Shown here: one piece after another, positions 36,347 through 45,163 of the stretch
How positions within the stretch are numbered: position 1 is the stretch's first letter
Layout of the letters: every line of letters begins with the position of its first letter
Source of the DNA: Thermodesulfobacterium geofontis OPF15
Lineage (GTDB): Bacteria; Desulfobacterota; Thermodesulfobacteria; Thermodesulfobacteriales; Thermodesulfobacteriaceae
Reading direction: 5' to 3'
Length of the DNA: 64,000 nt
Assembly: GCF_000215975.1 (NCBI RefSeq)
Contig: NC_015682.1
Coordinates: 1,054,001 to 1,118,000 of the forward strand
The notes under the pieces: model-generated
Told to the model about the DNA's origin: nothing
What the model saw: the letters and a program-made list of their open reading frames with translations, nothing else
Databases searched by the model: none
Translations under genes and position numbers: made by a program

Positions 36347-36920
36347 AGTCAATCTTGAAGAGTTTAAGCAGATCATTAAAGAACTAACCGACGAGGCTAA
36401 AGTTTTAGGGAATCCTTATATATTTTTGACTGAATTAGATAGGTTTTTAAGAAACAAGGGAATAAATCTTTACAGATATACCGGAGAGCTTGATAAAAAG
36501 GAAAGGAGAATCATAGATAGGGAGATTATCACTCAGCTTATTAAATGCTCAAATGAGATTTTGGAAAGATTTGACGCTGAAACTATTTTAGATGAAAGAA
36601 AAAAGCTTGAACGAGAATTTTTAGAAATTCTTAGAATGTTCGCTAAATTGAAAAATATTGACTCAGCATATTATCTAATGCACGTTTTTTACTACTATTT
36701 CAATCCCTATGATTTTAACTACATTCTTATTTTAAATGAACTGAGAACGCTAAATCTTGATCCTGAAACTGAGATGGTAGAACTTAAAGTCAAAGATATT
36801 ATTAACATTGATGAAGATCAAAAATTCACTGAAAAGGAGGATGTAGTTCAAGATAAAGAAATAGAAGAGGGTCTATTCGAGAATATCTTGAGCGTAGATG
36901 TAAGGAAGAGCCAAAAGTAG
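36339..36920 (+). CDS. Uncharacterised helical protein of the AAA+ operon
   Basis: 193 residues from the ATG at 36339 (GGAGGA Shine-Dalgarno; overlaps the AAA+ stop by eight bases); a TTG at 36324 is a weaker option. Predicted mainly alpha-helical, acidic, no signal or membrane segment, no recognisable catalytic motif. The stop is preceded by CAAAAG, and the -1 frame is open from 36857 well past it into the next frame without a good start codon. The gene may therefore continue by frameshift or have been split by an indel. Family unknown. Confidence 0.6.
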   Translation: MSKVNLEEFKQIIKELTDEAKVLGNPYIFLTELDRFLRNKGINLYRYTGELDKKERRIIDREIITQLIKCSNEILERFDAETILDERKKLEREFLEILRMFAKLKNIDSAYYLMHVFYYYFNPYDFNYILILNELRTLNLDPETEMVELKVKDIINIDEDQKFTEKEDVVQDKEIEEGLFENILSVDVRKSQK

Positions 36921-37216
36921 AGCTACCGCAATGCGAGTGCGAAGAGGAAGAGTATCCCCTTGACCCCATCATTCAAGCAATCGAAGAATTGTTTGCCAAT
37001 AAAGCTGATGTTAAGCCAACCTTAGAGATGGCAAAAGAGTATTTAAAAACCAAAGGATTGAGCCTTGAGACTTTCTCTAAAAGAGAGCTTATAGAGTTTT
37101 TAAATGTCTTAGCTTCTTTGATAGCAGATAGAATACTCTCTGACGACGAAGAGTTGGCTAAGATTTATAATAGTATGTGGCTTGAAGATATTAAGATCTA
37201 CTGCTTAAAAATCTAA
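36857..37216 (+). CDS. Uncharacterised acidic protein segment lacking a clear start
   Basis: Open from 36857 to a stop at 37214, reading PQCECEEEEYPLDPIIQAI then LETFSKRELIEFLNVLASL. It has CEC and an acidic run followed by a helical part. No ATG or GTG start with a ribosome-binding site exists; a TTG at 36989 would cut off the conserved-looking acidic part. It overlaps the previous gene's 3' end in the -1 frame and is followed in the -1 frame again by the next segment. The three segments might form one product of about 360 residues. Confidence 0.45.
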   Translation, partial: RNRRGSIREYLERRCKEEPKVELPQCECEEEEYPLDPIIQAIEELFANKADVKPTLEMAKEYLKTKGLSLETFSKRELIEFLNVLASLIADRILSDDEELAKIYNSMWLEDIKIYCLKI

Positions 37217-37431
37217 GTCCTAAAAATCCTTACTGTAGGGTAATGTATCTTTTTTATTTAGATATTATCGGTAGATATGGTGCTGAGAAAGCATCTCTTG
37301 AAGCTTATGAATTCGTAAAGAAAAGGGTTGAGCCAAACGAAGTAGAAAAACTGCTTATGGAACTTTTAGAGGATGAGCTTAGCAAAAGGCAAAGGCAAGC
37401 AAAGACTAAATCAAAGCAAAAGAGGGGGTAA
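37201..37431 (+). CDS. Uncharacterised C-terminal segment
   Basis: 62 codons from ATG 37243; the frame stays open upstream to about 37199, giving LKNLSPKNPYCRV ahead of MYLFYLDIIGRYGAEKA. It reads as a natural continuation of the preceding segment after a -1 shift in the A-run of TTAAAAATC (37205-37213), two codons before that segment's stop. The C-terminus is basic (RQRQAKTKSKQKRG), perhaps nucleic-acid binding. No family recognised. As a separate gene it would lack a good Shine-Dalgarno. Confidence 0.45.
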   Translation: MLKNLSPKNPYCRVMYLFYLDIIGRYGAEKASLEAYEFVKKRVEPNEVEKLLMELLEDELSKRQRQAKTKSKQKRG

Positions 37432-37434
37432 AAG

Positions 37435-37638
37435 ATGAGGGTATGCAGAACCTCAGCCAGTTCTAAATATTGTGCTACTTGTGAGTATTGGGGTGCCGTG
37501 AGGCAGGTTAGATCGTCAACCGTTGAAAGCGAAGAATGGGGCTTATGTTCAAATAGAAGAGGTAGTTTTTATGGTAAGGAGATGAAATACAAGGATTGTT
37601 GTTCTAAATACATGAGATGGATCGTGCTTGAGAGATAA
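37435..37638 (+). CDS. Small cysteine-rich protein
   Basis: 67 residues with seven cysteines: C4, CATC near residue 14, C near residue 43, and KDCCSKYMRW near residue 55. The spacing suggests one zinc site. A strong GAGGGGG Shine-Dalgarno precedes the ATG. It has the size and look of small phage or plasmid zinc proteins. The gene lies three bases after the preceding frame and within the same operon. Function unknown. Confidence 0.6.
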   Translation: MRVCRTSASSKYCATCEYWGAVRQVRSSTVESEEWGLCSNRRGSFYGKEMKYKDCCSKYMRWIVLER

Positions 37639-37700
37639 AGGATGTAAAAATTGCCCCAAGGCGTATTGCCCAGGGCACCCTTTTCCCTCGGAAGTTTTCT

Positions 37701-37952
37701 ATGCAAATATACTTTACTGATGAAAGAAAAATCGTTGATGACATTACAGGAGAAGTTTTTGACCTTGAAGAAGAACATGGGGTATGGACCTGGGATAAGA
37801 AAATATATGTGTATAATAAGCTATCAAGAAAAGAAAAGCTTAAAACCCTCATTCACGAGGTAGTAGAATGCTTTTTAGTAGTTTATTTAGGGATGAGGCA
37901 AGAAAGAGCCCACAAGATAGCAAGCTTAGCGGAGAGAGTGATTGGGAAATAG
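37701..37952 (+). CDS. Small protein with zincin-like helix (HEVVE)
   Basis: 83 residues; beta-hairpins IYFTDERKIVDDITGEVFDL and KIYVYNKLSR are followed by LKTLIHEVVECFLVVYLG, a helix with HExxE in place of the HExxH of zinc proteases, and EERAHKIASLAERVI-like text at the end. Similar small proteins occur in phages and integrated elements. With the second histidine replaced by glutamate the metal site may be altered, so protease activity is not assumed. Start is the only good ATG; Shine-Dalgarno weak. Confidence 0.6.
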   Translation: MQIYFTDERKIVDDITGEVFDLEEEHGVWTWDKKIYVYNKLSRKEKLKTLIHEVVECFLVVYLGMRQERAHKIASLAERVIGK

Positions 37953-37978
37953 AGTATATAATAAATAAGGGCTAAGGT

Positions 37979-39736
37979 ATGTGGAAAAAATGTGAGGATA
38001 AAAACACAGTTTATTGGAAAAAGGATGAAAAGGATGGTTTTAGATTGACCCTAAGAGAAATACATGGCGAAAGTCCAATTTTAAGGAAAGAAATACATGA
38101 CGAAACTCCAATTTTAACGGAAAAATCTAAAAAATCTATTATTTATCAAGATTTTGAAATCTCTCCCGTTGTAGTTGAAGAATGGAAAGAGCTTTGGGTA
38201 AAGGTTGAGGATAGTTCAGGAAGAAAAGTTGACAAAATTTACTTTGGAGCCAATGAAGCAAACAAAATCCCATACCTTAAAGGCTTGTATTCTTTCACTT
38301 TCAGAAACTATCTTGGAAAAAGCTATATAAGGGTGAAGTTTACGGATGGGAAAGAAATCATTACGGACCCGATAGAAGTTATTTCAAGTAAGACTACTTT
38401 GGCTGAAAATGAGCAAAACGGTAAGCTTCCCTATTGCCAATTTCTTAGGGCTCTAATAGACGATTTAATCAATTACCTTGCTACATGTCCTTTTGACTTA
38501 AGCTCACCTACTGAATTTTATACTGAGGAGTATTCTTATCCACCATCTCCAGTCTTTATCCTTCACACCTTAGCTCACAATGCAGAAGCTATAATCCAAG
38601 CCCTTCAAACAATTTGGCACAACCCTTACAGAAAATTAGCAACCGAAGAAAGATGGGGATATCTTAGCGAAGCAAAGCAGGTAGATGAAGACACAATCAT
38701 TATGATGCTTAAACATCCTGAATATTTGCAGGAGTATAAAGGAGAAGAATTAGAGTATTTAACTAAATTTCTTAAAAATAATACAACAGATACCAAATAT
38801 CTTCCATTAAAAGTTTATCAGAGGCAGTTTATAGAGAGCTTAGACAATCCTGAAAACCGTTTTATTAAAAAGTTCATGGATATTATACTCTATTGGTGTG
38901 ATGAGTTGGAAAGGCTGAATATTTTAAAAGAAGATAGTTCACATAAGGAACAAATAGAGAGATTAAGAAACTATGTTAGGTATTTTAGAGCTGACCCGCT
39001 TTTTGCTGATGTAGGGGAGATGACTATTTTCCCAGCCTCATCACAAGTTTTATTAAAACGAGACGGTTATCGTGAGTGCTTAACCATTTATAGGCTTTTA
39101 CACCTTGCAAGGATCCCTATATTTAACAACATACAAGAGGCGATAGATAATAGAAGGATAGACCAGCTTTATGAATTGTGGTGCTTTTTTAAGTTGTCTG
39201 AGATGTTGGCAAAGGTTATAAATGGAGAAGGAGCAAAGCCAAAGTTTAGAATAAAAGAAGGTCCACAAGGCGGTCTTGAAGGAGAGACTGAAGCAGATTT
39301 AGGAAAGGGATACAAGCTTGTGTATAACAAGACTTTGAAAGGATATACTTTTGATTTTCGTCCAGATTTTTCACTAATAAAAGATGAGAAAAACTTAGAA
39401 ATTGTTTTTGATGCCAAGTTTAGGTTTGATTTAAAGGAGTTAGATAAAGATAAAGATTTGAAGAAATTGGAAGAGGCGGAAGAGGAAGCTATTAGAGAAG
39501 GAAATTTGGAAAAAGTAGTTAAGGTTGATGATGTATATAAGATGCATACTTATAGGGATGCTTTGCAGTGTAGAGCAGCAATTGTAGTGTATCCGGGGGA
39601 TAGCGGTTGTTTTTATTATGTAAGCAGAAAGAAGGAAAATTATTCATTATCGGAAGTAGAAGAAAATTTGAAAGAGGTAATAGAAAAATTTGAAGGAGTA
39701 GGGTTTATAGGGTTAAATCCGATTGAAAATGATTAG
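37979..39736 (+). CDS. DUF2357 protein with PD-(D/E)XK nuclease domain (McrC-like)
   Basis: 585 residues. An N-terminal beta-rich region and the DUF2357 part (LAHNAEAIIQALQTI, LPLKVYQRQFIESLDNPENRF) are followed by a PD-(D/E)XK nuclease of the DUF524/McrC type. The motif aspartates are D463 in RPDFSLI and D478-A-K480 in FDAKFRFD, with the supporting YKMHTYRDAL near residue 518. YELWCFFKLSEML precedes the nuclease, as in McrC-like proteins. The following gene is McrB-like, so together they resemble a type IV (modification-dependent) restriction pair, in reversed order (nuclease first). The start ATG is weakly supported by CTAAGG upstream. Confidence 0.82.
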   Translation: MWKKCEDKNTVYWKKDEKDGFRLTLREIHGESPILRKEIHDETPILTEKSKKSIIYQDFEISPVVVEEWKELWVKVEDSSGRKVDKIYFGANEANKIPYLKGLYSFTFRNYLGKSYIRVKFTDGKEIITDPIEVISSKTTLAENEQNGKLPYCQFLRALIDDLINYLATCPFDLSSPTEFYTEEYSYPPSPVFILHTLAHNAEAIIQALQTIWHNPYRKLATEERWGYLSEAKQVDEDTIIMMLKHPEYLQEYKGEELEYLTKFLKNNTTDTKYLPLKVYQRQFIESLDNPENRFIKKFMDIILYWCDELERLNILKEDSSHKEQIERLRNYVRYFRADPLFADVGEMTIFPASSQVLLKRDGYRECLTIYRLLHLARIPIFNNIQEAIDNRRIDQLYELWCFFKLSEMLAKVINGEGAKPKFRIKEGPQGGLEGETEADLGKGYKLVYNKTLKGYTFDFRPDFSLIKDEKNLEIVFDAKFRFDLKELDKDKDLKKLEEAEEEAIREGNLEKVVKVDDVYKMHTYRDALQCRAAIVVYPGDSGCFYYVSRKKENYSLSEVEENLKEVIEKFEGVGFIGLNPIEND

Positions 39737-39770
39737 AAAAAGATATAAAAACATAAAGGGAGGTGGAATG

Positions 39771-42167
39771 ATGGCTAAAATAGAGGAGATACTGAACAAT
39801 TGGAAATGGGATGAAGAGAAGATAAGAAAGTATTTAGAAGAGTTTGAAAAATATTTGAATAGTGAGAAAGGGCAAAATGACGTAAAAAATAGAAGTGAGA
39901 AATTAAAGAATGCACAAGAACTATTAAAAGATGAAGAAAGTATTGAAAGTTTAACAAGTGAGAAGCTAAGTGCTTTGCTTAAAATGACAGATGCATCTAG
40001 GGGAAATAAAATACCTGCTTTAATAATAGAGAAGGGAGACGAAGAGTATTTTAAAGAATTTAAAACTTGGTTAAAAAGTCTTATTAAAATAAATCCTGGA
40101 GACCAATTACCAGAAAAAAACCCCAAAGATATAGGAATTGCTTACGCAACCGAATTACTTACCTTACGAAATCCGAAAGAATTTTACTTAATTAATAATG
40201 CTTCTATAAAGGGAATTAATAATTTAGGGATTAATAATTTAGCAAGAGATGAAAAAGATCAAAAGTTCCCGAACCCAGGAAGAAATCCAACTTCTTATTT
40301 TAAATATTATCCAAAATTTAGACCATTATTTGATTATTTAAAGGAAAGAATTAAGCCAATTATAGAAAAGAATTTAGATAAAGAAGTGGATTATTACGAT
40401 GTTGATCAATTTTTATACTTTATAAGTGAACAAAATGGAGACTTAAAGAAAAATAAATCAGATGAGAGTCAAGATAAAAACAGAGAAAGTTCCAATATTG
40501 CAGAAGTTGGAAAAAAATTAGAATCTGTAAAACAAACAGAAATATCTAAATTAACCTTACAACAGTATTTCCAATACAAAGGCTTCTACTTTGACCAAGA
40601 TTTAATAACAGCCTTCTATTCTGCTCTTAAAACTAAAGGCTTTGTCATTCTCTCAGGTCTTACTGGGACCGGAAAGACAAAGTTGGCTCAACTATTTGCT
40701 GAGCTTTTATGCCCTAATTGTAATCCTCAAAACGAGCAAAATATGCAGATTGCTCAAGCAAGTTCTGAAAATCAAAACCAATGTAAGTGCACGCATCTTT
40801 TCCTTCCTGTAAGACCAGATTGGAGAGATAGCAAAGCTTTGCTTGGCTACTACAATCCTATTACTGGAAAATATGAAAGAACGCCTTTATTGGATTTTAT
40901 TTTAAAAGCTAGAAATGATTATAAAACTAATAAAAATAATGCGAATCCATACTTCATCATCTTAGATGAAATGAACCTATCTCATGTAGAATACTACTTT
41001 GCTGATTTTCTAAGTGTTTTAGAATCAGGGCGTGACCAGCATGGCTGGACAAAAGAAACAATAAAGCTTCATAATGTTGATTCTAATAATGTTAAAGAGG
41101 GTAAAGAAAGTAATTTGCCACCTAAAGAAATTAATTTACCACCTAATCTCTACATCATAGGTTCTGTTAATATAGATGAGACAACCTATATGTTTAGTCC
41201 AAAAGTGTTGGACAGAGCTTTTACGATTGAATTTTGGGATGTTGATTTTGATAACTACATTTCCTTCAATATTAATAATGAAAAAGCGAAGATTAAGATG
41301 GATGAAGATAAAGCAAAAGAAATGGCAGTTAGTATTCATAGTAAACTTCTTGAGGATTTACGAAATAAAAAGATCAAAAGTAAAAATAATAAACAAAATA
41401 ATGATCAAGTAAGATTTTGCGGCGTTGTAGGTGATAAAGAGGAAATTAAGGAAGCGTTAAAATGGATATATAATTATAGTGAAAAAGTAAATAGTGAGGA
41501 AGTAGAAAAGGGTAAAATAATTTTGATAGAACTTAAACAACTCAATCAAATTCTTCAATCCTACGACCTACATTTCGGATATAGAGTTTTAGATGAAATA
41601 GCTTTGTTTATTAAATATGCAACGAATGCACCTAAGGAAGTAGGAGAGCTCCAACTTGAACAAGCCTTAGACTTTGCAGTATTAATGAAAGTATTACCAA
41701 AGTTCCATGGTCCAAGACAGAAGTTAGAAAAACCTTTATGGTTAGTTTTAAATTGGTGCTTGGGAAATTCAGAAATAAAGAATGGCGATGATTTGGTAAA
41801 AGCAATTTCAAAAAATTTAAATGATTTGAAAAAAGAAATTTGGAAAAATTTGACAAGCGAGGAAAAGGAGCCAAAAACTGAAGATTTAATTAAAGTAATA
41901 CAAAAATTAATACAAGAATTAAAATTAAATGAAGCAAATGAAGGGGCATCCCCAAAGGTTAATACACAATCTCAGACATCAGGTGAAAATCAAAATCAGA
42001 CACAAGAAGAGACACAAGAAAGAGAAAGCGATCATCCTCATACAGAGCAAAAACCTGAAACTGAAAAGACATCAATTATTAACAATGTCAAATACAAGAG
42101 AACTGCTATAAAGGTGCTTAGGATGCTTAGACAACTATATGAGACTGGATTTGCAAGCTTTGCTTAA
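39771..42167 (+). CDS. McrB-like AAA+ NTPase
   Basis: 798 residues from the second of two adjacent ATGs, seven bases after GGGAGG; the frame also begins upstream at 39723, inside the previous gene, which would add a pointless 16 residues. The N-terminal domain (about 1-240) is not recognised. The AAA+ module has Walker A GLTGTGKTKLAQL, Walker B YFIILDEMNLSHVEYYFADFL, and the McrB-type sensor VNIDETTYMFSPKVLDRAFT (McrB uses a related NxxD GTP-specificity motif). A low-complexity Q/N/E/T-rich tail of about 60 residues precedes the C-terminal helix. Expected to drive the neighbouring DUF2357 nuclease; GTP versus ATP is undecided. Confidence 0.85.
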   Translation: MAKIEEILNNWKWDEEKIRKYLEEFEKYLNSEKGQNDVKNRSEKLKNAQELLKDEESIESLTSEKLSALLKMTDASRGNKIPALIIEKGDEEYFKEFKTWLKSLIKINPGDQLPEKNPKDIGIAYATELLTLRNPKEFYLINNASIKGINNLGINNLARDEKDQKFPNPGRNPTSYFKYYPKFRPLFDYLKERIKPIIEKNLDKEVDYYDVDQFLYFISEQNGDLKKNKSDESQDKNRESSNIAEVGKKLESVKQTEISKLTLQQYFQYKGFYFDQDLITAFYSALKTKGFVILSGLTGTGKTKLAQLFAELLCPNCNPQNEQNMQIAQASSENQNQCKCTHLFLPVRPDWRDSKALLGYYNPITGKYERTPLLDFILKARNDYKTNKNNANPYFIILDEMNLSHVEYYFADFLSVLESGRDQHGWTKETIKLHNVDSNNVKEGKESNLPPKEINLPPNLYIIGSVNIDETTYMFSPKVLDRAFTIEFWDVDFDNYISFNINNEKAKIKMDEDKAKEMAVSIHSKLLEDLRNKKIKSKNNKQNNDQVRFCGVVGDKEEIKEALKWIYNYSEKVNSEEVEKGKIILIELKQLNQILQSYDLHFGYRVLDEIALFIKYATNAPKEVGELQLEQALDFAVLMKVLPKFHGPRQKLEKPLWLVLNWCLGNSEIKNGDDLVKAISKNLNDLKKEIWKNLTSEEKEPKTEDLIKVIQKLIQELKLNEANEGASPKVNTQSQTSGENQNQTQEETQERESDHPHTEQKPETEKTSIINNVKYKRTAIKVLRMLRQLYETGFASFA

Positions 42168-42186
42168 TTTAAAAAAGGAGGCAAGT

Positions 42187-42972
42187 ATGGCTAAAAAGCA
42201 GCAATCTAAACCTCAAACAAATAAAATAACTCTCAATGCCAGAGATATTGGAAATTCCCTTCTTGATGATTTCTGCCCTCGGTGCTTCTGGATTACTAAA
42301 AAGTTTCCGCTTAAAGATAAACATCCATTTTCTTTGCCCTTTTCAGGTTTGCCTAATATAGTTGATTCTTACATTAAAAGAGTAGTTAGATACTATGTAC
42401 AAAAACTAAATTTTTTACCAAGTTGGTTATTAAATCAATTAAAAGATTATTATCTCGAGCTTGATTTTGAAAATGTTAGGCTATTCAAACAAAGTAGTTT
42501 CCAGGTTACTCTTTTTGATGGGGCATGTGTGTTAAGTGGACAAGCTGACGAAATACTTGAATTCCCTGATGGCTCATTGTTTATTATTGACTATAAAGCA
42601 TCAAGCCTAACTGAAAATCAACTTAAGATAAGACCTCTTTATGAGGCACAACTTAACGCTTATGCCTACTTAGCTAACAAAAAGTTGGGAAAGCCTGTTG
42701 TAGGCTTAGCTTTAGTATACTTTGACCCAGAGTATAAAGACCTTAATGATGAGGTCATGCTACACCGAACTAAAGAGAAATTCCTCTTTGGCTTTAATCC
42801 AACTGTTGTGCCAGTAAAGCTAATGGACCCTGAGTGGGTAGAAGAACTATGTCAAACTCTTTTTGAAATTCTTTCCTTAGATACACCACCTGAAGGAAGG
42901 GCAAACTGCGAAGGTTGTAATTTACTACAGGACTGGTTAAATAAAATCAGTAGTTATATTGGTTTGATATAA
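42187..42972 (+). CDS. Cas4-like PD-(D/E)XK nuclease
   Basis: 261 residues from the ATG at 42187, preceded six bases upstream by GGAGG; the longer frame from 42139 lies in the previous gene. RecB-type nuclease motifs: D in GQADEILEF, D-Y-K in FIIDYKASSL, and the trailing YEAQLNAYAYL. Four cysteines, CPRC near the start and CEGC near the end, match the layout of the Fe-S cluster nucleases Cas4 and AddB. The gene lies between mcrB and apeA, far from the cas operon in this window and on the same strand, so I assign it to the McrB-like island, not to CRISPR adaptation. Confidence 0.78.
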   Translation: MAKKQQSKPQTNKITLNARDIGNSLLDDFCPRCFWITKKFPLKDKHPFSLPFSGLPNIVDSYIKRVVRYYVQKLNFLPSWLLNQLKDYYLELDFENVRLFKQSSFQVTLFDGACVLSGQADEILEFPDGSLFIIDYKASSLTENQLKIRPLYEAQLNAYAYLANKKLGKPVVGLALVYFDPEYKDLNDEVMLHRTKEKFLFGFNPTVVPVKLMDPEWVEELCQTLFEILSLDTPPEGRANCEGCNLLQDWLNKISSYIGLI

Positions 42973-42994
42973 AATTAACCTAAAGGGGGAAGGA

Positions 42995-44506
42995 ATGAAA
43001 GAAATTCAATATACAGGTGTTTGGTGGCTTCCTGAAGCTCCAGATAACAAAGTTTCAGGCAGTTTAAGTATTGTTTATGGAGATGGAATATTTTTAACAT
43101 TAAGTGAAAGCTTTAATAAAGATAATGATACCGATAACGAATTAAAAGCTTTCAATCCTACAATTATTCTTGGAAAATCAATAAATAATACAGAAATTAC
43201 TCTGTATAATTGTTATGAAATTGTCCCTTATTTAGACTCTATAGGAATGCCAACTAAATTATATTGTGAAACTGCTTTTATCGGAGTGCATTTTCCTAAA
43301 GAAGAAGATATTAAATTTATAGATCTTACTTTTAAATGCACTTATTTAGATGATTGGTTAAAGATCGCTGCCGTTGAATTAGAAGATGTTTCTAAAGATG
43401 AAACTATTGTAAAGTTTAAAAATCCCAAACCTATAAAAGTTAACATTGATGATTTTACGATAGTTTTTAAAAGTAAGTTTCAATTAGGAGGCTTATTTGA
43501 GGCAAAAGAAGATCAATTTTTAAATATAGAGGAGATCAAGGTTTATCCAAAAAAATCTATTATAATTAGACCTTCTAATGAAAGACATTTTACTGATTTT
43601 TTGAAAATGATAAGTCATTTATTAAGGTTTATAAGCTTAGGATTAAATTATCCAGTTTATTTGCAAGAAATAAAAGGTATTAGCGAAGTTAAAAGGGAAA
43701 AGGTTGGAAAGAAAACATATAGAATTGATCCAATTCAAATTTTTCATAATGTTGCAAAATTTCATCAGGAATTTATAAGTCTTAATGAGGTTGATTTTTT
43801 ATTTACCTGTAAAGATATAAAAGATAGTTTGGAAAAAATTCTTCAAAATTGGTTTAAGAATTCGAAACTATTTGAAAGGGTATACAATGCTTATTTTGAA
43901 ATGTTTTACAATAAACAAGTATCTTTAGAACATAAATTTTTAGGTTTAATCAAAGCTTTGGAAATATATCATGATTATAAGAGAAAAGTTAATGATTCAA
44001 ATAGTTTTAATGTATTGTCGGAAGATAAATGGAATAAGGTTAAAAACGAAATAGTGAAGTTAATTAATAACATGCTATCTAAAAATGAGGCAAATATTTT
44101 AATAACAAATTTAGATTGTCTTAATAGATTTGCTTTACAAGAAAAATTAAAATATCTCTTAAATAATTGCTTAGGAAAACATTCAAAAGAACTTAATGAG
44201 GTTATCGATGAATTTATTACAGATGAAAACGAATTTATTAAGAAAGTCGTAATGATAGGAAACATGCTAAGTGATTCTGCAAATGAGAATATCTTATATG
44301 ATAAACCTATAAAAAAGAACGAACTTGCAAATGTAGTTTTAAACTTAAAAAGATTATTAGAAATTTGTATACTAAGAGATTTGGGTTTCTCATTTGATAT
44401 GATCAAAAATATTTATTCTAAAAGATCTGTTAAGAATTTAAAACGTCAATTAAAAGAAATGGAAGCCGAGTTAATGAATGATCCAAACATGTTTCGTAAA
44501 AGTTAA
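42995..44506 (+). CDS. ApeA-like HEPN protein with eroded catalytic motif
   Basis: 503 residues. The N-terminal half (VWWLPEAPDNKVSGSLSIVYGDGIFLTL) resembles the ApeA N-terminal domain, and the C-terminal half the ApeA HEPN domain (SLEHKFLGLIKALEIYHDYK near residue 310). In HEPN RNases of this type an RNxxxH motif follows a 'kkvv' helix; here the corresponding text KKVVMIGNMLSDSAN has G422 where R is expected and D427 where H is expected, N423 being kept. Catalysis may be lost. GGGGGAAGG precedes the ATG. ApeA confers phage defence through tRNA cleavage in E. coli; whether this protein works alone or with the McrB-like genes is unknown. Confidence 0.65.
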   Translation: MKEIQYTGVWWLPEAPDNKVSGSLSIVYGDGIFLTLSESFNKDNDTDNELKAFNPTIILGKSINNTEITLYNCYEIVPYLDSIGMPTKLYCETAFIGVHFPKEEDIKFIDLTFKCTYLDDWLKIAAVELEDVSKDETIVKFKNPKPIKVNIDDFTIVFKSKFQLGGLFEAKEDQFLNIEEIKVYPKKSIIIRPSNERHFTDFLKMISHLLRFISLGLNYPVYLQEIKGISEVKREKVGKKTYRIDPIQIFHNVAKFHQEFISLNEVDFLFTCKDIKDSLEKILQNWFKNSKLFERVYNAYFEMFYNKQVSLEHKFLGLIKALEIYHDYKRKVNDSNSFNVLSEDKWNKVKNEIVKLINNMLSKNEANILITNLDCLNRFALQEKLKYLLNNCLGKHSKELNEVIDEFITDENEFIKKVVMIGNMLSDSANENILYDKPIKKNELANVVLNLKRLLEICILRDLGFSFDMIKNIYSKRSVKNLKRQLKEMEAELMNDPNMFRKS

Positions 44507-44576
44507 TGTTAATTAATTTAAAAGTAATAACTTAAAAAACATCTTACCGAAATTCTCTTGGTAATAAAAATAAAAG

Positions 44577-45059
44577 TTGAAATTACAAAAGGATAGATCA
44601 ACTCATTCATATTTTGATGAGTTTATACAAATAAAGCAAGTAAGAGAATTTCTAAACTTAATTTTTGAATATAACTATGCCATAGTTGGTGGATTGGCAG
44701 TGTCTTTTTGGATCCCCGAGAGAAAACCAACTCCAGGAGAGCTTGATGTTTTGCTTGATGAAGACCATATAAACGATTTTATTTTTGTTCTCGAAAGTCA
44801 AAATTATACAATAGAAGGATGGAAAGAAATTGATTTAACCAATGTGGCCGTAAGAAAAGAGAATTTTCAATTTGATATTCTACTTGCCCAAGATAATTGG
44901 TTAAAAGAAATGCTGTATTTCAGTATAAAAATAAAAGCCAAAAAGGTTAAAGTTCTTCATCCAAAATGGTTAATTAAAATGAAACTTTTAGCCATGAGAG
45001 AAAAAGATTTAAAGGATATCGAGATGTTAGAGTATTTCTTAAAAAAGAGAGAGCTATAA
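44577..45059 (+). CDS. AbiEii-like nucleotidyltransferase
   Basis: 160 residues from a TTG with no clear Shine-Dalgarno. The fold is that of a nucleotidyltransferase: AIVGGLAVSFW supplies the GG motif and PTPGELDVLLDEDH the acidic motif (E-x-D rather than the usual D-x-D), with a third acidic residue in QFDILLA. The C-terminal half ends in KDLKDIEMLEYFLKK, typical of AbiEii-like solitary NTases. The usual antitoxin partner (AbiEi) is not adjacent. It could be a stray toxin or an AMPylating enzyme. Confidence 0.6.
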   Translation: MKLQKDRSTHSYFDEFIQIKQVREFLNLIFEYNYAIVGGLAVSFWIPERKPTPGELDVLLDEDHINDFIFVLESQNYTIEGWKEIDLTNVAVRKENFQFDILLAQDNWLKEMLYFSIKIKAKKVKVLHPKWLIKMKLLAMREKDLKDIEMLEYFLKKREL

Positions 45060-45163
45060 AAAAACGAGTAATATGTATGACATGCTGAAAGAATGTAGCT
45101 ATATACGCTCTTTTTAGATGATAGCATGTGGGTCATAACGGAATACCTCTTTGAATAGCCTCG

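Noticed and set aside
37651-37863. A 70-codon frame overlapping the HEVVE protein gene
   Set aside because: Same strand, other frame; the product has no pattern, whereas the 37701 frame has a zincin-like helix and beta hairpins.
42187-42972. Treating the Cas4-like nuclease as part of CRISPR adaptation
   Set aside because: It is about 17 kb from cas1/cas2, separated by IS debris, and translationally arranged with the McrB-like gene, so it belongs to the other island.
45078-45136. Imperfect inverted repeat (ATGACATGCT near 45078 and AGCATGTGGGTCAT near 45123)
   Set aside because: Short and imperfect, with no T-run and no element-like inside; could be chance in AT-rich DNA.
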